A DNA stretch of 45,304 bases from an uncultured Bacteroidales bacterium (lineage in GTDB: Bacteria; Bacteroidota; Bacteroidia; Bacteroidales; P3). The position numbers and the translations under genes were made by a program. The stretch spans positions 1 through 45,304 of the forward strand of contig CALGGY010000029.1 in assembly GCA_937915785.1 (NCBI GenBank), read 5' to 3'. The notes beneath the pieces were generated by a model. That model was given only the letters and a program-made list of their open reading frames with translations. It was not told where the DNA came from and ran no database searches. Shown piece after piece: positions 24,801 to 32,856 of this stretch (its first letter is position 1; each line of letters starts with the position of its first letter).

Positions 24801-25057
24801 TCGCGCGAGTTGGAGGTGATGTTTTTCAGTCCGTCCACGGAGTTCAGCGAGTTCTCTATTATCTTGGTAATGTTGGTCTCTATCTCGCTGGCGTTGGCAC
24901 CTGCGTAGGTGGTCATCACGGTAACGTAGGGTGGGTCCATCTCGGGCATCTGGTCTATGGGCAGTCGCGAGAGAGAGAAAAGTCCCAACACAATAACGGC
25001 CACAAAGATAAGACCGGTGGTTATGGGCTTGTTTATTGCTGTTTTGTAGATTGCCAT
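21806..25057 (-). CDS. RND efflux permease (AcrB/HAE1-like)
   Basis: The 1083-residue inner-membrane pump exports hydrophobic compounds or drugs using the proton gradient, in complex with an adaptor and a TolC-type channel. It shows the family start (ITTGLIFVAVIVLGLFSLSR), two large periplasmic loops and twelve expected membrane helices. The proton-relay Asp pair is present in GMVVDDAIVVLENI (helix 4) and the partner Lys in IGIVVKNGIVLVDYI (helix 10), so the pump looks functional. The C-terminal tail after helix 12 is long, charged and cytoplasmic (GEHEKEAKRRKKFIF). The adaptor gene lies 136 bases upstream and PG0541 overlaps downstream. The cognate TolC is about 6 kb away. Confidence 0.96.
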   Translation of the reverse strand: MAIYKTAINKPITTGLIFVAVIVLGLFSLSRLPIDQMPEMDPPYVTVMTTYAGANASEIETNITKIIENSLNSVDGLKNITSNSRDNLSVVTLEFEWGSDIDEALNDIRSYVDLVYDNLPDGVTRPMILKLNSSAMPVMVYGFTAKESYSGLDRILEDNVVNVLNRIDGIGNITVSGAPERYVYIDLDPKQLDAYGLSLEQVGNAISTNNLDLASGTVKMGKEQYQMRVKGEYVESSEISDIAIATTPMGKQIFVRDVATVRDTIKDLSLDEKINRHDGARLIITKQTGANTVQIAREVRAEMEKIKKTLPPDIEITNIRDGSEEIVNAINGLTESIFYALLFVILVVLIFLGNWRATIIISLTIPISLVTSFIYLLLVDSSLNIISLASLTVAIGMVVDDAIVVLENISKHIERGENPREAAICATNEVWTSVIATTLVLVAVFVPLTMLPGMMGIFMKELGWIVTIVVCVSTTAAITLIPMLSSKMLKEKPFYLTEEARKEAEEKQAQKKFTFDKTIGRVFNSIDAAYANLLRWCLRHKRITLLIALVFFVVSILPMVLGTIGMDFMKEQDNGRMSITAELQRGTRIEETLKTARHMEDDIYRILGDDVLVVSTSAGSNDDAGMAALFSATTNNKISMTVRCTKKYDREKSIFDMQEELRKCFAEYPEIVTCQVNQGGMGMGSNNSLSVEIFGYDFDQTTAFTQDLRKRIEQNVPGARDMKISRDEDRAELKITFDKQKLALHGLSGSAVAMYVRNRVNGMLAGYLKEDGEEYNILVRLQEKYRSSITDIEQLSIPTPTGKIIKLNELATIEEYWCPPTIERKNRQRYLTLTVMPYNTSLQELAHGVESELEQMNIPSEIHVDLAGNYKDQQDSTRDMMMLGALIIMLVYIVMASQFESFSKPFIIMFSIPFAISGVVLMMFFTGNNIDMIGLLGLILLIGIVVKNGIVLVDYINLMRERNMPLNEAIAVSGQSRLRPVLMTAFTTILGMIPMATSTSEGSELWTTMGLVVIGGLLVSTLVTLIVVPVLYGVFNRKGEHEKEAKRRKKFIFMQIEDDNEPAKQTITPNQNTNSNESSTDCI

Positions 25058-25193
25058 TGTATTAGTTAAAAGTTTAGAGTTAAAAGTTGAGAATAATTAT
25101 GTTCAAGTGTTCTGAATTGTTTAAAACCAAATTGTTGCATCCTAAGTAAATTCAACTTTCAACCACCAATTATCAAGTCTTTATTATTAGCTA
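25058..25193. repeat. Short AT-rich repeats between adaptor and permease
   Basis: The gap contains AGTTAAAAGTT twice with a 14-base period (25064-25074 and 25078-25088) and a run of TTCAACTTTCAACC-type sequence near 25150. Similar TTTCAACTTTCAATTTTCAACT sequence occurs at 10169-10190 and an ACTCTAACTCCAACT tail at the end of the window. No gene or terminator is visible here. Confidence 0.55.
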
Positions 25194-26222
25194 TTAATTA
25201 TTAACTATTTCCAATTTGCTTCCGTCCACCAGTCGGGCTTGACCTACAACCACCAGCTCGTCGCCTTCGTTGAGTTCGCCTTCGGTTTCGGGCACTATCT
25301 CTATGCGGTCGTCGAAACGCTGGCCCATGCGCACGGTTACACGGCGTGCGGTGCCGTTGTCGTTCACAAACACATAGCGTTCGTTGCTACCGGTGAGTTT
25401 AAGCACAGCTTGGTAGGGTACCACAATAGTTTCGGCCTGACCGAGGGCAAGGGTGGTTTTCACATACATGCCGGGGCGGATTTTCTCCTTGGCGTTGGGT
25501 ATGCGCAGCTTGGCCTGGAAAGTGTGCGATGCGGGGTCTATTGTAGGGTACACAATCTCTATTGTGGCGGGAAACACCTCGTCTTTGTATATGTCGGAGC
25601 GCACATCCACTTTCATGCCTTTTTTCACGAGAGGATAGTAGGTTTCCGGTATGTTGATTATTGCTTTCAGTGTGCCTATCTGCGAAAGCACAAGTATAGG
25701 AGCGCCGCTATACAGCTCGCCGTCCTCGTAGTTTTTGGCTGCAATAACACCGGAAAACTGTGCTTTCACGAAAGTGTTGGCCTGCAGAAATTTCTCGTTT
25801 TCGGTGAGGTTGTCAAGCTGGGTCTTGGTCTGGTCGTATACCTGCTGCGACACGCTGCCGGTCTCTTTCAGGGCTTCCACACGGGCAAACTCGGTCTTGG
25901 CGCTGGCAAGGTTTATCTTGGTGGTGTTGAGCTGGGTCTGGTCCATACGCACCAGCATCTGTCCTTTGGCCACTCGCGTTCCCACTTCCACATATATGTG
26001 TTCTATTTTGCCGGTGAGCGATGGCGAAATGCTCATGCTCTCGTAGCCTTCGAGAGTGGCGGAGAGCTCCAGCTCGCGGGCAATTGTTTCTTTGGCCAAT
26101 ACTTGGGTCTGCACTTTTTCTGCAGTGGCAGCGTCTTTTCCCACTGTCTTTTTGTCGCTTTTGCCGCATGCTACAATCATAAGGGACACAACGGCAAGGA
26201 TAGTGATGATTGTTTTTCTCAT
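25194..26222 (-). CDS. RND efflux periplasmic adaptor (membrane fusion protein)
   Basis: The 342-residue lipoprotein links the RND permease to the outer-membrane channel. The signal peptide ends in a lipobox (LMIVACGKSDKK), giving a lipid anchor near residue 19. The body shows the adaptor order. A lipoyl/barrel-sandwich half (TGKIEHIYVEVGTRVAKGQM) is followed by a helical hairpin (KINLASAKTEFARVEALKET), the second lipoyl half (FVKAQFSGVIAAKNYEDGEL) and a beta-barrel (IRPGMYVKTTLALGQAE). The promoter and a 28-bp inverted repeat shared with the TetR gene lie at 26384-26423, so the transcript should have a leader of about 150 bases. The 136-base gap to the permease holds only short AT-rich repeats. 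Confidence 0.95.
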   Translation of the reverse strand: MRKTIITILAVVSLMIVACGKSDKKTVGKDAATAEKVQTQVLAKETIARELELSATLEGYESMSISPSLTGKIEHIYVEVGTRVAKGQMLVRMDQTQLNTTKINLASAKTEFARVEALKETGSVSQQVYDQTKTQLDNLTENEKFLQANTFVKAQFSGVIAAKNYEDGELYSGAPILVLSQIGTLKAIINIPETYYPLVKKGMKVDVRSDIYKDEVFPATIEIVYPTIDPASHTFQAKLRIPNAKEKIRPGMYVKTTLALGQAETIVVPYQAVLKLTGSNERYVFVNDNGTARRVTVRMGQRFDDRIEIVPETEGELNEGDELVVVGQARLVDGSKLEIVNN

Positions 26223-26383
26223 TTATTTTTTTTACTTTTTTGTCTGCAATTTGAATTTATTATAACGCAACTTTCGGCATAAAATTTTGTTGAAAGCAAA
26301 AAAGATTACAGAAAACGCTCCATTGCCATATCTAACTCACAATAAAGCACTTAAACATTATCCTCCTCTTTTTTTGCTGTGTG

Positions 26384-26391
26384 CAAAAGTA
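26384..26391 (-). promoter_or_regulatory. -7 element of the adaptor/RND operon
   Basis: On the minus strand these bases are TACTTTTG, fitting TAnnTTTG. It is four bases from the inverted repeat at 26396-26423, an arrangement repeated exactly upstream of the TetR gene. Confidence 0.6.
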
Positions 26392-26395
26392 CAAA

Positions 26396-26423
26396 GAAAA
26401 CTTTAAAAACAGAAAAAGTTTTC
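26396..26423. promoter_or_regulatory. Inverted-repeat operator upstream of the RND operon
   Basis: GAAAACTT and AAGTTTTC form a perfect inverted repeat with a 12-base spacer. The same arms and spacer length occur at 33513-33540 upstream of the TetR gene, and the -7 element is four bases away in both places. The position between the -33 and -7 regions is where a repressor would block polymerase. Binding by the TetR protein is inferred. Confidence 0.7.
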
Positions 26424-26499
26424 CACAATAATTCTTAAAAATTTACAACTTGTTAATATTCAAGAATATACAAAATTAAAAAACTATAGGTGAGCACAT

Positions 26500-26530
26500 A
26501 AAAAAAGAGGATGCCTTTTGGGACACCCTC
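26500..26530 (-). terminator. Terminator of the aminotransferase gene
   Basis: Read on the minus strand, GAGGGTGTC and GGCATCCTC form a nine-pair stem with two wobble pairs, followed by a run of seven T residues. It lies about 30 bases after the aminotransferase stop. Confidence 0.8.
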
Positions 26531-26557
26531 ATCAAAAAATATTATGAAACTATTTTA

Positions 26558-27760
26558 CTATTTCAGTTTTGCCAAAGCCTCTTTTATGCGGCGAATGGCT
26601 TCGATAAGCAGATCTTCGCTGGTGGCGTAGCTCAGGCGTATGCAGTTGTCGTCACCGAAAGCGGAGCCCATCACTGTGGCCACGTTGGCCTCGTTGAGCA
26701 GGTAGAAAGCCATGTCGGTGGAGTTTTCTATCTTCTTGCCGTTGAACGACTTGCCATAATAGGCACTAACTTCGGGGAAGAAATAGAAAGCGCCCTGCGG
26801 CAGACATACCTTGATGTCGGGAATTTCGCACAGCAGCTTGTAAACCAAGTCGCGGCGTTCGAGAAATTTGTTGCGCATGTTTATTATGTCATCGCTGGTG
26901 GTGGGGTCCATAAGCATGGCGGCAACGGAGGCCTTTTGTGCTATGGAGCATGTGGCCGATGTTACCTGTCCCTGCAGTTTGTTGCAGGCTTTGGCAATAA
27001 CGGTGGGGGCGGCAATGAAACCGATACGCCAGCCGGTCATGGCAAAACCCTTGGCCACACCATTGATGGTAATAACGCGGTCCTTGATTTCGTCGAACTG
27101 GGCGATGCTCTCGTGTTTGCCCACAAAGTTGATGTGCTCGTATATTTCGTCGGCCATAACAAACACGTTGGGGTGTTTGGCCACCACGTCGGCAATACCT
27201 TTGAGCTCGTCTTTGGTATAGAGCATACCGGTGGGGTTGCTCGGACTGCTGAACATTATCAGTTTGGTTTTGGATGTGATGGCAGCTTCCAGCTGTTCGG
27301 GAGTTACTTTGAAATCGTTTTCGATGCTTGTTTTAACGTAAACGCACACGCCGCCGGCCACGGCAGCAATGGCCTTGTACGAAACCCAGAACGGGGTGGG
27401 TATTATCACCTCGTCGCCAGGGTTTATCAGGCACTGAACAAGCTGGTAGATGCTCTGCTTGGCGCCGGTGGACACCACTATCTGCTCGGGTTTGAAATCG
27501 AGGTTGTTGTCGCGTTTGAACTTGGTGCATATTGCCTCGCGCAGGTCGGCGTAGCCAGGCACGGGAGGATAGTGCGTAAAATTGTCGTCGATGGCCTTTT
27601 TGGCGGCTTCTTTCACTATTTCGGGTGTGTTGAAGTCGGGTTCGCCGATGCTAAGGCTGATAACGTCTTTGCCCTGTGCTTTCAGTTCGCGGGCTTTCTG
27701 GGTCATTGCAAGGGTCTCCGATTCGGCCATTTGCAATATTCTGTCGGATAATATTTGCAT
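26558..27760 (-). CDS. Pyridoxal-phosphate aspartate aminotransferase-like enzyme
   Basis: The 400-residue class I/II aminotransferase probably moves the amino group between aspartate and 2-oxoglutarate, as do close Bacteroidetes relatives. It has SIGEPDFNTPEIVKEAAKKA near the N-terminus, STGAKQSIYQLVQCLINPGDEV, the substrate/PLP-binding SPSNPTGMLY, the PLP-ring Asp in VFVMADEIYEH and the Schiff-base lysine in INGVAKGFAMTGWRIGF near residue 235. Near the end, NCIRLSYATSEDLL carries the carboxylate-binding Arg. It begins 32 bases downstream of tRNA-Arg on the same strand and ends in a clear terminator. Substrate specificity within the subgroup is not certain. Confidence 0.94.
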   Translation of the reverse strand: MQILSDRILQMAESETLAMTQKARELKAQGKDVISLSIGEPDFNTPEIVKEAAKKAIDDNFTHYPPVPGYADLREAICTKFKRDNNLDFKPEQIVVSTGAKQSIYQLVQCLINPGDEVIIPTPFWVSYKAIAAVAGGVCVYVKTSIENDFKVTPEQLEAAITSKTKLIMFSSPSNPTGMLYTKDELKGIADVVAKHPNVFVMADEIYEHINFVGKHESIAQFDEIKDRVITINGVAKGFAMTGWRIGFIAAPTVIAKACNKLQGQVTSATCSIAQKASVAAMLMDPTTSDDIINMRNKFLERRDLVYKLLCEIPDIKVCLPQGAFYFFPEVSAYYGKSFNGKKIENSTDMAFYLLNEANVATVMGSAFGDDNCIRLSYATSEDLLIEAIRRIKEALAKLK

Positions 27761-27791
27761 AATTGCTTGTTTTTAGTGTAAATAAAAAAAG

Positions 27792-27863
27792 TACCCCCAC
27801 AAGGAATCGAACCTTGATTTAAAGTTTAGGAAACTTCCGTTCTATCCGTTGAACTATAGGGGC
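27792..27863 (-). tRNA. tRNA-Arg (anticodon CCT)
   Basis: A full cloverleaf can be folded on the minus strand. The acceptor stem is GCCCCTA with TGGGGGT (first pair G-T), the D stem GTTC/GAAC, the anticodon stem GAAGT/ACTTT with loop TTCCTAA (anticodon CCT), and the T arm CAAGG-TTCGATT-CCTTG. It reads AGG codons. The CCA end is not encoded. The 3' end lies 32 bases before the aminotransferase ATG, so the two may share a transcript. Confidence 0.96.
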
Positions 27864-27937
27864 ATCTCCACTTTTGGAAAATCATTAAACGTTTTATACT
27901 GAAAATTATTTTGTCGTGGTGCAAAAAAATGTTGTTT

Positions 27938-29767
27938 TTATTGAAACGACTGCATATCGACAAGTTTTTTATAAACGCCGCCCATGGCCAAAAGCTCGTC
28001 GTGTTTGCCACGTTCAACTATTTGTCCTTGGTCCATGACTATTATTTCGTCGGCGTGGCGTATGGTGGACAGGCGGTGGGCTATAATTATCGACGTGCGG
28101 TTTTGCATGGCGTTGGCAAGGGCCTCTTGCACAAGGTGTTCCGACTCCGTATCGAGTGCCGACGTGGCTTCGTCGAGTATCAGTATTGGTGCGTTTTTCA
28201 GCACAGCGCGGGCAATACTCAATCGCTGGCGCTGCCCACCGGAAAGGGTCATGCCACGGTCGCCGATATAGGTCTGGTAGCCGTCGGGCAACTCTCTGAT
28301 AAACTCGTCGGCGTTGGCTATGCGGGCAGCTTCGACCACACAATCCTCGTCTATTTCGGCCTGACCGAAGGCTATGTTGTGCAACACACTGTCGTTGAAC
28401 AATATGCAGTTCTGCGACACCATGCTGGTAAGCCGACGTAGCGAATCGATATTCAAATCTTTAATCGAATGCCCGTCAATAAGTATGTCACCCTCGTCAA
28501 AGTCATAAAAACGGGGCAGAAGGTCCACAAGGGTGGTTTTGCCCGCTCCCGACGCTCCTACTATTGCCACAGAACGGCCCTTGGCAATGGTGAGGTTTAT
28601 GTTTTTCAGCACATACACTTTGCCCTCGGCTTCGGTATTGTACGAAAACGAAACGTTCCGGTACTCTATCTTGTCGCCGAAATCATTGATTTCCAACGCA
28701 TTCTCTTTTTCCACTATACTCTCGTCGGCATCGAGTATCTCAAAAATTCGCGCGGCGGCAGCCGAGCCTTTCTGCAGGTTGTAATAGGCGGTTATCACCG
28801 ACTTTATTGGCGGCAATATACGTGCAAACACTATTATAAAGAATATCAGGATAGAAACCCTGAGGCTGCCGCCTATCACCAGCGAGCTGCCAAACATCAG
28901 CACTATGGCAAGCACCACAGTGCCAATCATCTCTATCAGAGGTGACCCCAACTCGCGCCTACGCACCACCTTCACCATCCGGCGGGTGTATTCGTCGTTG
29001 CTCCGCTCAAAACGGCTGGTCATATCGTCCTCTCTGCAAAACGATTTTATAACGCGTATCCCTCCCACCGACTCCTCGAGTATCGAAAAGAGCTCGCCCA
29101 ACTGAGCCTGACCTTTGGTGGAGTTACGTTTCAGGCTTTTGCCAATCTTGCCTATCACCCACACCGTGAGCGGCAGCAAAACGGCGGCCAGCAACACCAT
29201 TTTGGGACTGATAAAAAGTAGCGTTATGGCAAACACTATCACATTGATAGGGTCTTTCACCAGCATTTGCAGCGACGACACTATGGACCACTCCACATCG
29301 GCCAAATCGTTGGACATGCGGCTCAGCAAGTCGCCCCTGCGACGCTTGTTGAAAAAGGACACCGGCAAAACGGTGATACGCTGGTAGATGTCGTTGCGCA
29401 AACGCTGAATAACGCCGTTGCGTATTGGCGAAAGGAAATACATGCCCATATATCGGCTAACGTTGCTCAATAGCGAGCAACCCACATATCCCACCGACAC
29501 CACGGCAAGACACCGCATCACTCCATACTTTGTCTTAAATTGATAAAGCGTCCACGTAAGCCACTGGGTGATACCGCTTTGCGAAAATTCAAACTCCGGT
29601 TCTGACGATGGCGGATTGGTAACTCCAAAAAGCAGCTCTACAAACGGCACTATCATGCCGAAGGAGAACAGCGCAAAAAAAACGTAACAGATATTGAAAA
29701 ATATATTCAGCGCTATCTCCTTGGGGAAAAAGCGCAGATATTTGAATATACGTAAAACATATTTCAT
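27938..29767 (-). CDS. MsbA-like ABC transporter, fused permease and ATPase
   Basis: The 609-residue half-transporter has an N-terminal membrane domain with about six helices (residues 15-330; for example EIALNIFFNICYVFFALFSF) and a C-terminal ATPase. The ATPase has Walker A GASGAGKTTLVDLL near residue 398, the signature LSGGQRQRLSIARA, Walker B ILILDEATSALD and the H-loop IIAHRLSTIRHADE. It resembles lipid/drug exporters of the MsbA type, which flip lipid A precursors or export drugs as homodimers; the substrate cannot be read from sequence. A small membrane protein gene lies nine bases upstream and is probably cotranscribed. Confidence 0.93.
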   Translation of the reverse strand: MKYVLRIFKYLRFFPKEIALNIFFNICYVFFALFSFGMIVPFVELLFGVTNPPSSEPEFEFSQSGITQWLTWTLYQFKTKYGVMRCLAVVSVGYVGCSLLSNVSRYMGMYFLSPIRNGVIQRLRNDIYQRITVLPVSFFNKRRRGDLLSRMSNDLADVEWSIVSSLQMLVKDPINVIVFAITLLFISPKMVLLAAVLLPLTVWVIGKIGKSLKRNSTKGQAQLGELFSILEESVGGIRVIKSFCREDDMTSRFERSNDEYTRRMVKVVRRRELGSPLIEMIGTVVLAIVLMFGSSLVIGGSLRVSILIFFIIVFARILPPIKSVITAYYNLQKGSAAAARIFEILDADESIVEKENALEINDFGDKIEYRNVSFSYNTEAEGKVYVLKNINLTIAKGRSVAIVGASGAGKTTLVDLLPRFYDFDEGDILIDGHSIKDLNIDSLRRLTSMVSQNCILFNDSVLHNIAFGQAEIDEDCVVEAARIANADEFIRELPDGYQTYIGDRGMTLSGGQRQRLSIARAVLKNAPILILDEATSALDTESEHLVQEALANAMQNRTSIIIAHRLSTIRHADEIIVMDQGQIVERGKHDELLAMGGVYKKLVDMQSFQ

Positions 29768-29776
29768 CGCGCAATG

Positions 29777-30175
29777 CTATTTTTCACCGGGGTGCTGGCG
29801 ATTTGCACTTGCCAAACGGTGAAGTTCAAGTGTGCCAAACACAAGGTATATCAAAAACATTGCCGCAAAGAACACCAGAAAAGCCTTTGCCGATGAGGGA
29901 TCGTTCTTGTGGGCATACACAAATCCGGCAAGAACGACAATGTGCAGGAAAATTTTGCCAAACTCCACAAGCATAAAAGCCTGCGGAAACTTGTTGGGCT
30001 TTTTGGCCAGCGTACGGCTCATTATATGCTGCGAAATGTAGCACACCGCCGAAAAATACACCACCACGCACAAAAAAATGGAATACACAAAAGGCACTTT
30101 AAAAAGCAGAAGTGCTGCCGTTATGCCCATTATGCAGGCCATTAGAAGTATCAGATGTTTCAAAAAGACTTTCAT
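29777..30175 (-). CDS. Small four-helix membrane protein, function unknown
   Basis: The 132-residue product has four predicted membrane helices: LILLMACIMGITAALLLF, FVYSIFLCVVVYFSAVCYI, FGKIFLHIVVLAGFVYAH and FLVFFAAMFLIYLVFGTL. The C-terminus is basic and polar. I do not recognise a named domain. The layout is loosely like the AtpI family of ATP-synthase assembly proteins, but no ATP synthase genes are near, so I do not claim this. I took the ATG at 30175 because the longer frame would run through the recA terminator. It is followed after nine bases by the ABC exporter. Confidence 0.7.
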   Translation of the reverse strand: MKVFLKHLILLMACIMGITAALLLFKVPFVYSIFLCVVVYFSAVCYISQHIMSRTLAKKPNKFPQAFMLVEFGKIFLHIVVLAGFVYAHKNDPSSAKAFLVFFAAMFLIYLVFGTLELHRLASANRQHPGEK

Positions 30176-30191
30176 TACGCGAAAAAGTTTC

Positions 30192-30233
30192 AAAAAGGAA
30201 CGTCGGCCAAGTTGCGCTACCCGGCCGACGTTC
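30192..30233 (-). terminator. recA terminator
   Basis: An eleven-pair GC-rich stem (GAACGTCGGCC with GGCCGACGTTC) around a 14-base loop is followed on the minus strand by CTTTTTG. It begins 11 bases after the recA stop and overlaps the longer frame upstream of the small membrane protein. Confidence 0.85.
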
Positions 30234-30243
30234 GCCACTTTGT

Positions 30244-31287
30244 TTATTTGGGTTCAACATTGGCTGCGTCGGTGCCGGAAATTGCGGCACGGATTTTGGT
30301 CTCCAGCTCTTCGGCCAGCTCGGGGTTGTCGTTGAGCAACTGTTTCACCGCCTCGCGGCCTTGTGCCAGCTTGGTGTCGCCATAGCTGAACCACGACCCG
30401 CTTTTCTTTATCACGTTGTAATCCACGCCAAGGTCTATTATCTCGCCCACTTTGGAGATGCCTTCTCCAAATATGAGGTCGAACTCGCACACGCGGAACG
30501 GCGGGGCCACTTTGTTTTTCACAATCTTAACCTTAACGCGGTTGCCAACGTTGGTGTCGCCGTCCTTTATGGCCTGTATGCGGCGTATATCTATTCGCAC
30601 AGAGGCATAGAATTTCAGGGCGTTGCCGCCGGTGGTTGTCTCGGGGTTGCCGAACATGATGCCTATTTTTTCGCGCAGCTGGTTGATGAAAATGCAGCAG
30701 CACTTTGTCTTGCTGATGTTGGCTGTAAGTTTGCGCAGCGCCTGCGACATCAGACGTGCCTGAAGGCCCATCTTGGAGTCGCCCATCTCGCCTTCTATCT
30801 CGCTTTTGGGGGTGAGGGCTGCCACGGAATCTATCACAATAATGTCGATGGCACCCGAACGGATGAGGTTGTCGGCAATTTCGAGGGCCTGTTCGCCGTT
30901 GTCGGGCTGCGACACCAGCAGGTTGTCGGTGTCCACGCCCAGTTGTTTGGCGTAGTTGCTGTCGAAAGCGTGCTCGGCGTCGATAAATGCTGCTATGCCG
31001 CCTTTTTTCTGCGCTTCGGCAATGGCATGGATGGCAAGGGTGGTTTTACCCGACGATTCGGGGCCGTATATCTCTATTATTCTGCCTTTGGGGTAACCGC
31101 CTATGCCAAGGGCCATGTCGAGGTTTATGGAACCCGACGAGATGCTCTCTATCTCTTCCACGGGGGCGTCGCCAAGTTTCATTATCGAACCTTTGCCGTA
31201 GCTCTTTTCTATCTTGTCGAGGGTGCTTTGCAGGATTTTAAGTTTCTCCAATTTTGATGCGTTTGCATCGGGTGCTTCTTTTGCCAT
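30244..31287 (-). CDS. recA: Recombinase A
   Basis: RecA forms filaments on single-stranded DNA for homologous recombination and DNA repair. The 347-residue product has the N-terminal helix (LKILQSTLDKIEKSYGKGSI), Walker A GPESSGKTTLAIHA near residue 70, Walker B IDIIVIDSVAAL, loop L1 MGLQARLMSQALRKL, loop L2 NPETTTGGNALKFYASVRID and the usual C-terminal domain. An open frame runs 35 codons further upstream, but it covers the promoter, so I chose the ATG at 31287. The gene is monocistronic, with its own promoter and terminator. Confidence 0.98.
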   Translation of the reverse strand: MAKEAPDANASKLEKLKILQSTLDKIEKSYGKGSIMKLGDAPVEEIESISSGSINLDMALGIGGYPKGRIIEIYGPESSGKTTLAIHAIAEAQKKGGIAAFIDAEHAFDSNYAKQLGVDTDNLLVSQPDNGEQALEIADNLIRSGAIDIIVIDSVAALTPKSEIEGEMGDSKMGLQARLMSQALRKLTANISKTKCCCIFINQLREKIGIMFGNPETTTGGNALKFYASVRIDIRRIQAIKDGDTNVGNRVKVKIVKNKVAPPFRVCEFDLIFGEGISKVGEIIDLGVDYNVIKKSGSWFSYGDTKLAQGREAVKQLLNDNPELAEELETKIRAAISGTDAANVEPK

Positions 31288-31338
31288 ATTTGTTCGTGTT
31301 AAATTATTATATACTCTGTTTTCGCCTATAGGCAACTG

Positions 31339-31346
31339 CAAAGATA
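31339..31346 (-). promoter_or_regulatory. -7 element of recA
   Basis: On the minus strand these bases read TATCTTTG, matching TAnnTTTG, about 52 bases before the ATG at 31287. No E. coli-type LexA box is visible. A seven-base inverted repeat (ATTGCAA/TTGCAAT) occurs further upstream at 31422-31441. Confidence 0.6.
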
Positions 31347-31525
31347 CGCAAAAAAAACGACTTTTCCGAACATGTTTGCACCTATTTGTCATTTTTTACG
31401 CAACTATCGCAGTTTCAACCCATTGCAAGAGCTTTTGCAATACTGCTACACGGATAGCCCGCACCCATGGCAAATACTGTGGGCACAATTTGGTGCTTTT
31501 GGCTTTTGTGAGTAACGCCTGCCAG

Positions 31526-32833
31526 TCAGCGCTGCAGGTTTAGCAAATCTTCGAGCTCTATGCGGGCATTTACAAGCTGCATAATGGCCTGTATATAATT
31601 GCTTTGGGCGGTGATAAGGTTGTTGCTTGAGTTGGTTACGTCGAGGCTCGAGGCCATTCCCACCTTGTACTTGTTCAGAATGTTGCGGAACACACGTTGC
31701 GACACATCTATGTTCTCGCTCTGGTTTTGATAGTTTTCCAAAGCTGACACAAGGTTGTATCGCAGTTGCCGTTCCTGCACCATCAGTGCGTCCTCGGTGT
31801 TGGCCACGGTGTTCATGGTTTCACGGTAGTTTATCTTGGCTTCGCGCACTTTGGCGGCATTCACGCCACTCGAAAAAATAGGCAGGCTTATCGATGCTCC
31901 AACCATGTTGGGGGGGGTCATGTTCATGCCCTCGTCCTTGCCGAAATAAGTCTTGGCGGAATATTGATAATAGGCGCTCAGCGTGGGCAGATAGTTCATC
32001 CAAGCCATCAGCACCTGTTTTTTCGACAATTCTTCGGATTTTTTCAGCAGCTGGTAGCTGTAATTGCGGTTGATGTCGAATTGCTCGGCCATAAGGGCTT
32101 TGGTGTTGCCGATGTCGAGTATGTTGTCCAGCGTACCTGTAAGCACAAGCCGGGTGTTTGGTGCGGCGCCGAGCTGCAGTATAAGCGAATTGTAGAGCAG
32201 TTCGAGCGACCGTTTCGACGAGTTTATGTTGTTTTTCATCGAGTTCACCTGAATGGCAATCTGGTCGGCGTCCACCTGTTCCGACGCTCCGGCATTTACG
32301 GCGTTTTGCGCGGTTTTCTGCAGGCTTTGAAGGTTTGTAAGGCTGGAGTCGAGCAGCGATATGGTTTTTTCCATCACCAGAATGGATAGGTACACCGACT
32401 GGACGTTTTTACGTGTGCTTTGCTCGGTTTGCCGCAAGGTTATGTCGGACATTTGTTTGGAGAGGTTGCTCATCATGGTGCCTACTATCTGGCCGCCTGT
32501 CAAAGCTACCGATGCCGTAAGCGAAACGGTGCCGTAGGGGTTCATGGGTATTGTTATGCCGGCCAGTCCCATTCTCATCTCCATCTCGTAGCCACAAAAG
32601 TTGGAGTAGTCGAACCCGGCTTTCACTTGTGGCAACATGGTGCCCAAAGTCTGCCATTTCACCGCTTCGGCTTTGCGCACGTCGAGGGTGGCGTTTTGCA
32701 GGGTGCGGTTATGGTCAAGGGCGTAGTCCTCGGCTTCTTTCACAGAAAGTGTAAGGGTGGTGTCCTGCGCTGCGGCTGCTCCGGCAAGGGCAACGAGCGT
32801 CATCATCCCAATAATAATGTTTTTGTATGTCAT
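31526..32833 (-). CDS. TolC family outer-membrane efflux channel
   Basis: The 435-residue protein has a signal peptide (MTYKNIIIGMMTLVALAGAA, cut after AAAQ) and the TolC/OEP repeat. Long heptad-rich helices include LTLSVKEAEDYALDHNRTLQ and KQVLMAWMNYLPTLSAYYQY, and the second half repeats the pattern (AKVREAKINYRETMNTVANT, DVTNSSNNLITAQSNYIQAI). It would form a trimeric channel through the outer membrane and periplasm. It follows the TetR gene by 23 bases. No adaptor or permease is adjacent; the nearest are at 21806-26222 on the same strand and share its operator, so it is the likely partner. Confidence 0.94.
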   Translation of the reverse strand: MTYKNIIIGMMTLVALAGAAAAQDTTLTLSVKEAEDYALDHNRTLQNATLDVRKAEAVKWQTLGTMLPQVKAGFDYSNFCGYEMEMRMGLAGITIPMNPYGTVSLTASVALTGGQIVGTMMSNLSKQMSDITLRQTEQSTRKNVQSVYLSILVMEKTISLLDSSLTNLQSLQKTAQNAVNAGASEQVDADQIAIQVNSMKNNINSSKRSLELLYNSLILQLGAAPNTRLVLTGTLDNILDIGNTKALMAEQFDINRNYSYQLLKKSEELSKKQVLMAWMNYLPTLSAYYQYSAKTYFGKDEGMNMTPPNMVGASISLPIFSSGVNAAKVREAKINYRETMNTVANTEDALMVQERQLRYNLVSALENYQNQSENIDVSQRVFRNILNKYKVGMASSLDVTNSSNNLITAQSNYIQAIMQLVNARIELEDLLNLQR

Positions 32834-32856
32834 CGTGTATTATTTTTATTCGTGTA

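Larger units (their letters stand above)
26223..26557. other. Intergenic region with efflux operator and aspartate-aminotransferase-like gene terminator
   Basis: From left to right this stretch holds the long leader of the adaptor gene, its -7 element and inverted repeat (26384-26423), an AT-rich segment, and the terminator of the aminotransferase gene (26500-26530). I see no coding capacity. Confidence 0.7.

Noticed and set aside
27792..27863. tRNA-Arg as an integration site for a mobile element
   Set aside because: No integrase, direct repeat of the tRNA end or foreign-looking genes are found on either side.
30176..30238. Upstream extension of the small membrane protein
   Set aside because: The extra 21 codons coincide with the recA terminator hairpin, so the ATG at 30175 is more plausible.
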